Assembly (NCBI GenBank): GCA_031277475.1
Contig: JAITMJ010000103.1
Location: 17,804 to 81,803 of the forward strand
Direction of reading: 5' to 3'
Length of the DNA stretch: 64,000 bases
Source: Flavobacteriaceae bacterium
GTDB lineage: Bacteria; Bacteroidota; Bacteroidia; Flavobacteriales; Weeksellaceae
Part shown: positions 8,193 to 17,368 of the stretch, piece after piece
Layout of the letters: every line of letters begins with the position of its first letter
Numbering within the stretch: position 1 is the first letter of the stretch
Notes under the pieces: generated by a model
Database searches by the model: none
Told to the model about the DNA's origin: nothing
Seen by the model: the letters and a program-made list of their open reading frames with translations, nothing else
Made by a program: the position numbers and the translations under genes

Positions 8193-9668
8193 TCAAAGTT
8201 CCTTCCGCAATCTCGCCACCGGAATATTCAGTTGTTCCCGATATTTTGCCACGGTTCTTCGAGCAATGTTGTAGCCTTTTTCTTTCAGCACAGAAACGAG
8301 CGCATCGTCCGTCAAAGGTTTTCTTTTATTTTCTTTGCTAATGGCTTCTCGCAGATAGTTTTTGATTTCTTTCGTAGAAATTTCTTCGCCTTCATCATTC
8401 GTCATCGAATCGGAAAACAGATTTTTCAGGTAAACAATTCCGTTCGGCGTATCGGCGTATTTGCTTTTCACCACGCGAGAAATTGTGGAAATATCAAAAC
8501 CCGTAATATCTGCAATATCTTTTAAAATCATTGGTTTCAAAGATTTTTCATCGCCCGAAATGAAATAATCTTTTTGAAGTTTTGCAATCGCCGAAATGGT
8601 CTGAATTAAAGTATTTTGCCGCTGATTGATGGCTTCGATATACCATTTTGCGGCATCTAATTTTTGTTTGATGAAAAGTGCCGCTTGCTTGTGTTCCGCA
8701 GAATTTTTATCGTGAGAATAGGTGGAAAGAATATTTTTGTATTCTTCGGAAATGCGGAGTGCAGGCGCGTTTTTGCTGTTTAAAGACGGGATTACGTCGT
8801 AGTTTCCTTTTTTGTTTTCTTTAATTTGAATTAAAAAATCCGGAATAATTTCTTGATTGATGGTGATGGTTTGCGTATCAAAATTTCCGCCCATTTTCGG
8901 CGAAAGATGAGAGATTTCTTCCAAAGCATTTTTCAAATCACTTTCCGAGATTTCATATTTTTGGAGAATCTTGTGGTAATGTTTGCTTGTGAGCGCATCA
9001 AATTGATCTCTCAAAATATTCGCCGCCAAAATTACGGCTTTGTCCGAACTGATTTTTTTCTCGATTTGAAGCAACAGACATTCTTGCAAATTTCGCGCTC
9101 CAACGCCGGTCGGGTCTAATTTTTGGATATAATTTTCCAGAATTTCGTTCACTTTTTCCGGCGAAGTATAAATGCCTTGCGAAAACGCCAAATCATCGAC
9201 TATAGATTTCACGTCTCGCCGCAAATATCCGTCTGTATCGAGGTTTCCGATGATGTATTCCGCAATTTTCAAATCTTCGTCTCCAATGTTCGCCAGATGA
9301 ATTTGCTCGATTAAATAATGGTACAGAGATTTTCCTTCGGTTAAAAAATTTTCGTTGTTAAATTCTTCATCGTCTGCGGAATAGTTGTTTGAAGCGGTTT
9401 TATATCTCGGTTCGTCGTCAAAAAGATATTCATCCACATCGAAATCGGTTTCTATACTTTCGTTTTCTTCGTCCCGAAAATCTTCTTCCGAAGCAAAATT
9501 TTCTTCTTCTTCATCTTTTTTCGCGATTTCCAACGCCGGATTTTCCTCCAATTCCCGCTCCAATTCTTCCTCAAATTCCAAAGTATGAAGTTGAATGAGT
9601 TTCATCAATTGAATTTGTTGAGGCGCAAGCCTTTGTCCGAGTTTGAGTTGTAAATTTTGTTTCAGCAT
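8193..9668 (-). CDS. rpoN: RNA polymerase sigma-54 factor
   Basis: This 491-residue protein directs RNA polymerase to -24/-12 promoters with the help of AAA+ activators. Region I is Leu/Gln-rich (LKQNLQLKLGQRLAPQQIQLMKLIQL). A highly acidic region II (about residues 60-110, many E/D) follows. The core-binding and HTH regions come next, and the C-terminus has the RpoN box ARRTVAKYRE at about residue 470. The ATG at 9666-9668 was chosen because it puts the Q-rich region I at the N-terminus. No enhancer-binding activator is in the window. Confidence 0.97.
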   Translation of the reverse strand: MLKQNLQLKLGQRLAPQQIQLMKLIQLHTLEFEEELERELEENPALEIAKKDEEEENFASEEDFRDEENESIETDFDVDEYLFDDEPRYKTASNNYSADDEEFNNENFLTEGKSLYHYLIEQIHLANIGDEDLKIAEYIIGNLDTDGYLRRDVKSIVDDLAFSQGIYTSPEKVNEILENYIQKLDPTGVGARNLQECLLLQIEKKISSDKAVILAANILRDQFDALTSKHYHKILQKYEISESDLKNALEEISHLSPKMGGNFDTQTITINQEIIPDFLIQIKENKKGNYDVIPSLNSKNAPALRISEEYKNILSTYSHDKNSAEHKQAALFIKQKLDAAKWYIEAINQRQNTLIQTISAIAKLQKDYFISGDEKSLKPMILKDIADITGFDISTISRVVKSKYADTPNGIVYLKNLFSDSMTNDEGEEISTKEIKNYLREAISKENKRKPLTDDALVSVLKEKGYNIARRTVAKYREQLNIPVARLRKEL

Positions 9669-9804
9669 TTTTTTCTTCCGACCGATTAAAAACACCGCTA
9701 AATTAGGGATTTTTTCTTTAAAAGAGGCAATCCGGACTGAAAAACAAAATCTTTGTCGAAGTCAATATATTTTCCGATCCTTCATCAGATTGTTGGTTCA
9801 GCTG

Positions 9805-10368
9805 TTATTTCCCGTTAAACGCCGACATTGTGTTATTAATTCCCGCAAAAACGAAAGACAGCGCGGCTTTGGAAAATTGTTCGATTCTTTCGGGTAGTTT
9901 TTCGGTTTCTTCCAAAGTCCATTTTCCGAGAACGTAGTCGATTTGTTTTCCTTCGGAAAAATCTGCGGAAATCCCGAAACGCAATCGTGCATAATTTTGA
10001 GTTTCAAGAACTTGCCCGATGTTTTTCAATCCGTTGTGTCCGGCATCGGAACCTTTGGCTTTCAATCTCAATGTTCCGAAAGGAAGCACTAAATCATCGG
10101 CGATAATTAAAATATTTTCGAGCGGAATATGTTCTTTCGTCATCCAAAATTTCACGGCATTTCCCGAAAGATTCATATAAGTATCGGGTTTCAGGATGAA
10201 AACTTTTTTGCCTTTGTGTTTTCCTTCGGCGAGCCAACCGAAATTCGCCGTTTGAAAAGGAACTTCCAACGTTTCCGCAATTTTTTCGGCAATTTTAAAC
10301 CCGACATTATGCCGGGTTTCTTTATATTCTTCGCCTTTATTGCCTAAACCGACGATAAGGAATTTCAT
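9805..10368 (-). CDS. pth: Peptidyl-tRNA hydrolase
   Basis: The 187-residue enzyme frees tRNA from peptidyl-tRNAs that drop off ribosomes. It begins MKFLIVGLGNKGEEYKETRHN, with the conserved N of GLGN and catalytic H of RHNVGF. It also has the D of IADDLVLPFG and the N of GHNGLKNI. Length is normal for bacterial Pth. The start at 10368 was chosen by family alignment. Its start lies 13 nt after the stop of the upstream lipoprotein gene (same strand), so the two are probably co-transcribed. Confidence 0.97.
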   Translation of the reverse strand: MKFLIVGLGNKGEEYKETRHNVGFKIAEKIAETLEVPFQTANFGWLAEGKHKGKKVFILKPDTYMNLSGNAVKFWMTKEHIPLENILIIADDLVLPFGTLRLKAKGSDAGHNGLKNIGQVLETQNYARLRFGISADFSEGKQIDYVLGKWTLEETEKLPERIEQFSKAALSFVFAGINNTMSAFNGK

Positions 10369-10381
10369 TTTTTTTAGTTTT

Positions 10382-11266
10382 TTATTGGTATTCAATGGTT
10401 GCTGTTGATCCATTGGAAGCAACTACTTTTATTGGGTAGCCGTCTGCATCATAAGTGTAGGTAGCCGTTGCTGTTTGGTTATCACCAAATGTAACGACAT
10501 TCATTTTTCCATGATTATTATCAGAAAATCCTACTACCGAACCAAGCTCATAATTTGAACTGACAATATTAAACACTTCAGGAAGGGTACTGTTGGGGTT
10601 TATGTGATTATCATATTCACTGAACGTACTTGTAATGATAATCGGTTGAATGGTGATTGGCGGCACATCAATAGTTACTGTTGACACCCATTTAGAAATA
10701 TTGTTACCTGTATAATTTATATCGTGTTGTAAAGTATCTATACCATCCGGCTGTAAAGGATAGATTCTTTGGCAGAATATTTTTGTAATCTTATTACCCG
10801 TATAGGTCGGAGTAATAGTTGTTGTATAAGTATCTCCCGAATCTTCTTCGGTGGAAGTTCCCGTAGCCAAAGCAAATTTTCCGTTGTTGTACGAAATGGT
10901 AAGGTCAGTAGTTGTTGCCCACACAACATCATTATCACGAATTACAATTCTATTGATTTGATCATTAGCATCATAAAATACATCATATGTAAAGGAGGTA
11001 TCGTTAAATTCATCATTTGATTCTACATGTGTCAATTTGTCTGATGAATAAGTATAAATAGCCGTACCTGTATAGCCGTCCTCGTCTATGGATGTAACGG
11101 ATTTCAAATGTTTTGTTACCGGAGGAATCGGCGGATCTATATCCGGAAAATCGCCGTATTCCATTCCGAAAAGCATATCATCGTTAAAATCTCTTTTGGA
11201 ATCGCAGGAAGTGGTTATTATTAATGCCCCTAAAATAAAACCGAGGGCTAAAAATATCTTTTTCAT
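10382..11266 (-). CDS. Lipoprotein with YD/Rhs-like beta strands
   Basis: The 294-residue protein has a lipoprotein signal MKKIFLALGFILGALIITTSC with the lipidated Cys at about residue 21. The mature part repeats short beta-strand blocks (TAIYTYSSDKLTHV, TTTITPTYTGNKITKI, TATYTYDADGYPIKV). These resemble the YD-like strands of Bacteroidota DUF4595-type lipoproteins. It is likely at the outer membrane. Function is unknown. Confidence 0.8.
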   Translation of the reverse strand: MKKIFLALGFILGALIITTSCDSKRDFNDDMLFGMEYGDFPDIDPPIPPVTKHLKSVTSIDEDGYTGTAIYTYSSDKLTHVESNDEFNDTSFTYDVFYDANDQINRIVIRDNDVVWATTTDLTISYNNGKFALATGTSTEEDSGDTYTTTITPTYTGNKITKIFCQRIYPLQPDGIDTLQHDINYTGNNISKWVSTVTIDVPPITIQPIIITSTFSEYDNHINPNSTLPEVFNIVSSNYELGSVVGFSDNNHGKMNVVTFGDNQTATATYTYDADGYPIKVVASNGSTATIEYQ

Positions 11267-11282
11267 TTTTAATGATTTTTAA

Positions 11283-11489
11283 TATGCAAATATAACTTTT
11301 TTTAATTTGAAAGTTGAAAATTTGAAAAAAAAGCAACATGAAAAAGGCGGAAAGTCTATCAAGTACAAGATATCATTATTAAACATTTCGTCCGTTGTTT
11401 GTTTAACAAAGAGAAGGCTGTTAATCACAGCCCTCAAATTTCGTTTGCTGAAATCTTGAATTAAAATTCAAAATTATTCAGGATTGTTT
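11283..11489. other. Intergenic, nothing clear
   Basis: AT-rich gap between divergent genes. A small inverted repeat GGCTGT-taatc-ACAGCC lies at 11410-11427 without a T-run. No gene or RNA is evident. Confidence 0.4.
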
Positions 11490-11497
11490 TATCTTTG
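11490..11497 (+). promoter_or_regulatory. -7 box TATCTTTG
   Basis: TATCTTTG fits TAnnTTTG. It lies about 120 nt upstream of the WbqC-like gene, so it implies a long leader if used. Confidence 0.4.
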
Positions 11498-11620
11498 TTG
11501 AAATTTTAAATATTCTTTTAAACATGTACTTTCGGTAATCCGACGGAAGTTCGGAAAATATCAAAAGTCCTGAAAAGAAAGTTTTTTCAATAATCCAAAA
11601 TCTAAAATCTAACATTTTTT

Positions 11621-12226
11621 TTGAACATTCTCCTCCCCATATTTTATCTCCCGCCGATTTCGTGGTTTTCCGTATTTTTGAACCCGGATTTTGAAATTAT
11701 TTTGGAACAGTTCGAACATTTTCCCAAGCAAACCTATAGAAACAGAGCCGATATTTACGGGGCAAACGGAAAACTTTCGCTCACCATTCCGATAAAACAC
11801 AACGGCGAAAGGTATATGAAAAACATCAGCGTTTCCGATGCCGAAAATTGGCGAAAACAGCATTGGAAATCCATAAAAACAGCATATCAAAGTTCGCCTT
11901 TTTTTGAATATTATGAAGACCGTTTGCTGAACATTTTTGAAAACGAAGAACCTTCATTAATGCAATTTAATTTAAACGCTTTGAAAACCGTTTTAAATAT
12001 TTTAAAAACAGAAAAAAATTATAGTTTTAGTTCAGAATATTCTGATTTTCAACAAGATTTGGATTTTAGGAACCAATTTTCCGCTAAAAATCCGCCCGCG
12101 TACAATTTGGAAAAATACCGGCAAACATTTTCGGACAGATTCGGATTTATTGAAAATCTTTCTATTTTAGACCTCGTGTGTAACAAAGGTCCCGAAAGTT
12201 TGACCTATTTAAAATCAATAAAATAA
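11621..12226 (+). CDS. WbqC-like family protein
   Basis: The 201-residue protein begins with LPIFYLPPISWFSVFLNP and contains TYRNRADIYGANGKLSLTIPI and WRKQHWKSIKTAYQSSPFFEYY. These are the signature blocks of the WbqC family found in polysaccharide clusters (YLP-[PS]-x-x-[YW], NR-x-x-I-x-x-x-x-G-x-x-x-L-[ST]-[VI]-P-[IV], K-x-x-x-x-Y). It starts with TTG, as there is no suitable ATG nearby. The stop sits 12 nt before the protease gene. The molecular function of WbqC is not well defined. Confidence 0.85.
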   Translation: MNILLPIFYLPPISWFSVFLNPDFEIILEQFEHFPKQTYRNRADIYGANGKLSLTIPIKHNGERYMKNISVSDAENWRKQHWKSIKTAYQSSPFFEYYEDRLLNIFENEEPSLMQFNLNALKTVLNILKTEKNYSFSSEYSDFQQDLDFRNQFSAKNPPAYNLEKYRQTFSDRFGFIENLSILDLVCNKGPESLTYLKSIK

Positions 12227-12238
12227 ATGTTATTAATA

Positions 12239-13876
12239 ATGAAAAAGTTTTTGATTGCAGCCGCATTTCTCGCGGCTTTTGAAGTTTATTTCGCACAAGA
12301 AAATCCTACACAAGACAAGGATTTGATAACTTGGTATCACAAAGATTTTGCGACTACGAATGTTTACGGCGTGAACACAGAAAACGCCTACAAATTTTTA
12401 GAATCTAAAGGTTTAAAACCTCAAACCGTAATAGTCGGTGTTTTGGACAGCGGCGTGGAAGTGGATCATCCGGCGTTGATAAAAAATATGTGGAAGAATC
12501 CCAAAGAAATCGCCGGCAACGGAAAAGATGATGATAAAAACGGATATATTGACGATGTTCACGGCTGGAATTTTCTCGGTGGAAAAGGCGGCGACACGGA
12601 TGTGGACAATATGGAAGTTACGCGAATGGTGAGAAAATACAAACCGATTTTCGAGGGCGAAGATTCTGCTAAAAATAAAGAGAACCAAGCCAAAATGCCG
12701 GAAGAATTCGAGATGTATATGAAATCCAAAGATGTTTTCGCCGAAAAAAGTGCCGAAGCCAAACAAGGTTACGAGCAAATTATGATGATTAGCAATATGA
12801 TTCCTGGAATGATAAAACTTTTGGACGGCAAAAACCTGACCGCCGAAACTTTATCATCCATAAAACCGACAACTCCGGAAGAAATGATGTCGGTTCAAAT
12901 TTTACAGCAAATTTCCCAAGACCCCGAACTTTTGGGAAAATCTGCGGAAGAAGTAGAAAAATATATGAGCGGGCAAATGAAAGAAGCCTTGGATTATTAT
13001 GAACCTCAAGCCACGAAAAGTTACAGTTTGGATTTTGATCCGCGCGCTGAAATCGTGGGCGATAATTATGACGATTATTCCGAAAAATACTACGGAAACA
13101 ATCATTACGAAGGTCCCGACGCGATGCACGGAACGCACGTTTCCGGAATTATTGCCGGACTTCCGCAAGGTGATGAAATCCAATACGGCGTTGCTTCGCG
13201 CGTTGCAAAAATTATGACGGTGCGCGCAGTTCCGGACGGCGACGAAAGAGATAAAGACGTGGCAAATGCTGTTCGATATGCGGTGGACAACGGCGCAAAA
13301 ATCTTGAATATGAGTTTCGGAAAACAGGTTTCTCCGGGGAAAAATTATGTTTGGGATGCGTTCAAATATGCTCAAGATAAAGGTGTTCTTTTGGTGAAAG
13401 CCGCCGGAAACGATAATGAAGATTTGGCGGAACACGTCTATTTTCCTACGAATTTTAAAAACGTAACCGATGAAAAACCTTTTATCAACAATATGATTGT
13501 AGTCGGTGCAAGCACGAATAACAACGAAAAATTGAGAGCAAGTTTTTCCAATTACAACAAAAAATTGGTGAATGTTTTCGCACCCGGAACTCAAATTTAT
13601 TCTTCGGTTCCGGACGCAAAATACGAATATTCTCAGGGAACATCAATGGCTTCGCCCGTAGTTGCCGGTGCTGCCGCTGTTCTTTTGGCTTATATGCCGA
13701 GTTTGAAACCGGAACAAATTATAGAATCTTTGGTAAAAACCGCGAATACATCTTCCGTAGCAGATTCTAACAATAGTACTTTCGATACGTTTTCCGAATC
13801 CGGCGGCGTGATTGATGTGCAAAAAGCAGCGGAATATGCTTACGACAATTTCTATAAAAATGCGAAAAAGAAATAA
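12239..13876 (+). CDS. Exported subtilisin-like serine protease (S8)
   Basis: The 545-residue enzyme has a signal peptide (MKKFLIAAAFLAAFEVYFAQ) and an S8 catalytic domain. The triad is visible as D in VIVGVLDSGVEVDHP, H in MHGTHVSGIIAGL and S in GTSMASPVVAGAA. A ~140-residue helical insert (about residues 130-265) separates the Asp and His segments, a common Bacteroidota variant. The chosen ATG at 12239 removes four residues to start at the signal peptide. The C-terminus ends soon after the catalytic domain, with no obvious type IX sorting domain. Confidence 0.92.
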   Translation: MKKFLIAAAFLAAFEVYFAQENPTQDKDLITWYHKDFATTNVYGVNTENAYKFLESKGLKPQTVIVGVLDSGVEVDHPALIKNMWKNPKEIAGNGKDDDKNGYIDDVHGWNFLGGKGGDTDVDNMEVTRMVRKYKPIFEGEDSAKNKENQAKMPEEFEMYMKSKDVFAEKSAEAKQGYEQIMMISNMIPGMIKLLDGKNLTAETLSSIKPTTPEEMMSVQILQQISQDPELLGKSAEEVEKYMSGQMKEALDYYEPQATKSYSLDFDPRAEIVGDNYDDYSEKYYGNNHYEGPDAMHGTHVSGIIAGLPQGDEIQYGVASRVAKIMTVRAVPDGDERDKDVANAVRYAVDNGAKILNMSFGKQVSPGKNYVWDAFKYAQDKGVLLVKAAGNDNEDLAEHVYFPTNFKNVTDEKPFINNMIVVGASTNNNEKLRASFSNYNKKLVNVFAPGTQIYSSVPDAKYEYSQGTSMASPVVAGAAAVLLAYMPSLKPEQIIESLVKTANTSSVADSNNSTFDTFSESGGVIDVQKAAEYAYDNFYKNAKKK

Positions 13877-13895
13877 CAGCAATTTATAAAATTAA

Positions 13896-13926
13896 AAATC
13901 CGCTTCGGAAAGAGGCGGATTTTTTT
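13896..13926 (+). terminator. Terminator after the S8 protease
   Basis: AAATCCGC-ttcggaaaga-GGCGGATTTTTTT gives a 7-8 bp stem followed by T residues, 20 nt after the stop. Confidence 0.85.
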
Positions 13927-13972
13927 AGGAATATTAGTTGAAAATTTTTATCAAAGTTGATTCTTGATTCTT

Positions 13973-13980
13973 TATTTTTG
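13973..13980 (+). promoter_or_regulatory. -7 box TATTTTTG abutting a start codon
   Basis: TATTTTTG is separated from the ATG at 13985 by only four bases. If used as a promoter it yields a leaderless mRNA. Confidence 0.6.
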
Positions 13981-13984
13981 CACT

Positions 13985-15190
13985 ATGGAACTCATTCACC
14001 GCAATCTTCTCATCGGGATTCACGATGCGCTAAACGAAACTTTTTTTGAAAAAAATAAATACGCCGATAAAGTAATCGAAAGACTTTTGAAAGCGAATAA
14101 AAAATGGGGAAGCCACGATAGGGCAGTGGTATCCGAAATTTTTTACGACATCATTCGTTGGAAAAAACGCCTCGAATACTACATCGGCGAAGGTGCGAAA
14201 CCTGCGAATATTTACAAAATGATTCTCGCATATTTGATATGGAGCAAAACGCATTACAAAAAATTTGATGAATTTGACGGCATAAAAACCGCCGATATTC
14301 TGAAAAAATTGGCAAAAAATAAATTCCCGACCAAAGCCATCGAACATTCTATTCCCGATTGGCTGGCGGAAATTTTGGAAAAAGAACTCGGCGAAAATTG
14401 GGAAAAAGAAATGCTCGCTTTGAATGAACAAGCACCGACCGTTCTTCGTGCCAACACTTTGAAAACTTCGGTTAAAGAATTGATTTCCAAATTAAAAGAC
14501 GAAAATATAAATTCATTTTCGGTTAAAAATCATCCTGATGCCGTTCAGTTGGAAGAAAAGAAAAATGTGTTTTTGTCGGCGGCTTTTAAAAACGGTTGGT
14601 TTGAAGTTCAAGATGCGAGTTCCCAAAAAATCGGGGAATTTTTAGACGTGAAAGAAGGAATGCGCGTGGTGGATGCCTGCGCCGGAGCCGGCGGAAAAAC
14701 TTTGCATTTGGCGGCTTTAATGAAAAATAAAGGACAAATCATCGCGCTCGATATTTTTGAATGGAAACTTGCCGAACTGAAACGGCGCGCGAAAAGAGCA
14801 GATGCTCACAACATCGAAACGCGGCTGATTTCCGATAATAAAATCATCAAACGCCTTCACGAAAAAGCAGACCGACTTTTGATAGATGCGCCTTGTTCCG
14901 GACTTGGTGTTTTGAAAAGAAATCCCGACAGCAAATGGAAAATTGATGAAAATTTTATCGAAAGAATCCGAACCGAACAGCAACAAATTCTTCAAGATTA
15001 TTCCAAAATTCTGAAAAAAGGCGGAAAAATGGTTTATGCCACTTGCTCTGTTCTTCCTTCGGAAAACGAAAAACAAATCGAACTTTTTTTGAAAAACAAT
15101 GCTGATTTTAAACTCATTAAAGAAAAAAAAATATTGCCGAGCGAAGGTTTTGACGGATTTTATATGGCGATGCTGGAAAGAAAAATTTAA
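13985..15190 (+). CDS. RsmB/NOP2-type rRNA cytosine-C5 methyltransferase
   Basis: The 401-residue SAM-dependent enzyme has an NusB-like N-terminal helical region and a Rossmann methylase domain. The SAM motif is VVDACAGAGGKTLHLA. The two catalytic cysteine motifs are DAPCSGLGVLKRNPD and YATCSVLPSENEKQIE. This places it with RsmB, which makes m5C967 in 16S rRNA, though paralogue specificity cannot be fixed by eye. The ATG at 13985 follows a TATTTTTG box by four bases. It lies between two strong hairpin terminators, so it is a monocistronic unit. Confidence 0.9.
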   Translation: MELIHRNLLIGIHDALNETFFEKNKYADKVIERLLKANKKWGSHDRAVVSEIFYDIIRWKKRLEYYIGEGAKPANIYKMILAYLIWSKTHYKKFDEFDGIKTADILKKLAKNKFPTKAIEHSIPDWLAEILEKELGENWEKEMLALNEQAPTVLRANTLKTSVKELISKLKDENINSFSVKNHPDAVQLEEKKNVFLSAAFKNGWFEVQDASSQKIGEFLDVKEGMRVVDACAGAGGKTLHLAALMKNKGQIIALDIFEWKLAELKRRAKRADAHNIETRLISDNKIIKRLHEKADRLLIDAPCSGLGVLKRNPDSKWKIDENFIERIRTEQQQILQDYSKILKKGGKMVYATCSVLPSENEKQIELFLKNNADFKLIKEKKILPSEGFDGFYMAMLERKI

Positions 15191-15220
15191 TTTGGAAAGT
15201 CTTAATTTCCGCAATCATAA

Positions 15221-15256
15221 AAAAAACTCCCCGCAAAAATTTCGAGGAGTTTTATT
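15221..15256. terminator. Bidirectional terminator
   Basis: AAAACTCCCCG...CGAGGAGTTTT is flanked by A and T runs on both sides. It lies between the convergent methyltransferase and M16 peptidase genes and can serve both. Confidence 0.8.
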
Positions 15257-15274
15257 TTTGTATGTTATTAAATT

Positions 15275-17311
15275 TCACTTAAAATCCTCATCTTTTGCAT
15301 TATTCACATCGTAGGAATTTATTTTGATTTGCATTTCCATTCCCATTTGGCTTATCGTGATTGCAAAAGGGAATTTCACACCGCTAACTTCTTGATAATC
15401 CGAATAATAAACCGGAATTCGCATATCGCCTTGCGGACCTTTTTCTGTGGAAGATTCTCCCGTTTTCAAACCGGTTTCCACGCTGTAATAATAGGTTTTG
15501 TATTTGGAAACAACGGCGTAGGAATCTTCATCGTTTATTTTTTCGATGCCGCCCAATTTGTAATCGGTATCGTTGAACGCCAATTCCTCAAAAAGTTCTT
15601 TATTAAACGTTCTTTTCGCAATATCGTCTGCATCCATTTCCTCTCTTTGTCCCATGCCTTCGCTGTAGCCGGAAATTCCGTCAAACACATCTTTTCCCAT
15701 CGTTTGCCCCATCATTTGCATCATTTGAACCTCTTTTCCGCCGGTTGCTCTAATCATTTTCACGTCTATATTCATTCCTTGAATTTGCATACTTCCGCTC
15801 GCGGCGTAGGAAGTGATTTTGTTCACCGCCGCTTTTCCGCCGATGGCATTGATGTATTTTTCGGCAACGGAAGTCACGGAAACGCTCGCGTCAATTTTTT
15901 GGGCAACGGGTTTGGCAACAGGATTGGCTTCTTTATCAAAATATTTCACGGGATAACCCAATTTTTCTAATTCTTCACCGATTTCCGAACTTTTTCCCGC
16001 TACAAAAATTCGCGATTGATTCGGCAAAATATAGGCTTTCGCCGCCGCGGAAACATCGGCTTTGGAAACTTTATCAATGGATTTTAAATAATCGGTGTAA
16101 AAATTTTCCGGCAGATTTTTAACTTTTTGATCTACGGCAAATTTTGCGATCGTTTCCGGTTTTTCCAAAGACATAATGAAAGTTCCTTCCAATTTGGCTT
16201 TCGCATTCGCCAATTCCTCGTCGGTAATGTTTTCGATGGCTTTCAATTCGTTCATAAATTCGGTTACGGCTTTTGCGGTAACTTCGTTTCTCACGCTGGC
16301 TCCGGATGTAAATTTAGGAGAATATTTGTCGGAACTTATCGAGGAATACGCGCCGTAGGTGAAGCCGTTTTTCTCTCTCAAATTCATAAACAATCTGGAA
16401 TCTGCGCCGCCGCCCAGAATATAATTGGTAATGCTCGCCGCAAAATATTTGGGATCGTTCATTTTTAAATTCGTCAGATTTCCGACATTTATCACAGATT
16501 GAACGGCATCCGGAACATCCACAATATTGATTTCGGTTTTGGAAACATTCACCGCCGATTCGAGGGAGAAAAATTGAGTTCCGGATTTTTTCCAAGTGTT
16601 AAAATGTTTCTCCACCAAAGATTTTGCGTCATTAAATTTCACATCGCCGACTATGACCAAATACGCATTTTCCGGCGAATAATATTTTCCGTAAAAATTT
16701 TGAACGTCTGCCAAAGTGATTTTGTTGATGCTCGCTTCGGTTACAAATTCGCCTCTGGAAGTATTTTTTCCGTAAGCCAACGCTTGGGAAACTCTGTCGG
16801 CAATGGATTCCGCACTTTTTTCGTCAATTTTCAAAGCCTCGATGGTTCTGTCTTTTTCGTCTTGAATTTCCTTTTCATCGAATTTCGGATTTGAAATGGC
16901 ATCAGCCATCAATCCCAAAACTTCGGGAAAATATTTGGAAAGCGTATTGGCAAAGGCTCCGTTTGCGGAAAAATTGAGATTTGCACCGAGGAAATCTACT
17001 TTTTTATTAAATTCATCTTTGCTCATAGTCGCCGTTCCGTTTCCGAGTTGGCTTGACATAATTTCACCGACACCAACTATATTTCCTTCGTAAACAGGCG
17101 GTCTGTCGATAGAAAGTGTAGCGTTCACTCTCGGAAGTTTGTTGTTTTCCACGACCATTACGGTCAGTCCGTTTTTCAGTTGAAACGATTGCGGTTTTGC
17201 GATATTAATTTGCGGTGTTGCTCCCGGTTTCGGCATTTCGTCAATATTGATTTGCGCCGAGAACATTCCCGAAATCATCAATGTTGCGATGTAAATAAAC
17301 TGCTTTTTCAT
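15275..17311 (-). CDS. M16 family peptidase-like subunit, inactive, with C-terminal lipid-binding-type domain
   Basis: The 678-residue protein has a signal peptide (MKKQFIYIATLMISGMFSAQ) and two M16 repeats. Where active members have H-x-x-E-H it reads VGEIMSSQLGNG, so the zinc site is missing. The C-terminal ~200 residues (from VAEKYINAIGGKAAVNKI) resemble the outer-membrane lipoprotein-sorting-like domain often appended to these proteins. It follows the active partner by 57 nt. The pair likely forms an M16B heterodimer in the periplasm, with this subunit shaping substrate binding. Confidence 0.9.
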   Translation of the reverse strand: MKKQFIYIATLMISGMFSAQINIDEMPKPGATPQINIAKPQSFQLKNGLTVMVVENNKLPRVNATLSIDRPPVYEGNIVGVGEIMSSQLGNGTATMSKDEFNKKVDFLGANLNFSANGAFANTLSKYFPEVLGLMADAISNPKFDEKEIQDEKDRTIEALKIDEKSAESIADRVSQALAYGKNTSRGEFVTEASINKITLADVQNFYGKYYSPENAYLVIVGDVKFNDAKSLVEKHFNTWKKSGTQFFSLESAVNVSKTEINIVDVPDAVQSVINVGNLTNLKMNDPKYFAASITNYILGGGADSRLFMNLREKNGFTYGAYSSISSDKYSPKFTSGASVRNEVTAKAVTEFMNELKAIENITDEELANAKAKLEGTFIMSLEKPETIAKFAVDQKVKNLPENFYTDYLKSIDKVSKADVSAAAKAYILPNQSRIFVAGKSSEIGEELEKLGYPVKYFDKEANPVAKPVAQKIDASVSVTSVAEKYINAIGGKAAVNKITSYAASGSMQIQGMNIDVKMIRATGGKEVQMMQMMGQTMGKDVFDGISGYSEGMGQREEMDADDIAKRTFNKELFEELAFNDTDYKLGGIEKINDEDSYAVVSKYKTYYYSVETGLKTGESSTEKGPQGDMRIPVYYSDYQEVSGVKFPFAITISQMGMEMQIKINSYDVNNAKDEDFK

Positions 17312-17368
17312 TGTTTTTTTTGTTGTATTAATGTAAATAATAATTCAATAATTCCGTTGCTTGTAGCA

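Noticed and set aside
12902..13594. 230-codon minus-strand ORF opposite the S8 protease
   Set aside because: It is antisense to a clear catalytic domain, rich in Phe/Ile/His from reversed codons, and has no protein-like motifs.
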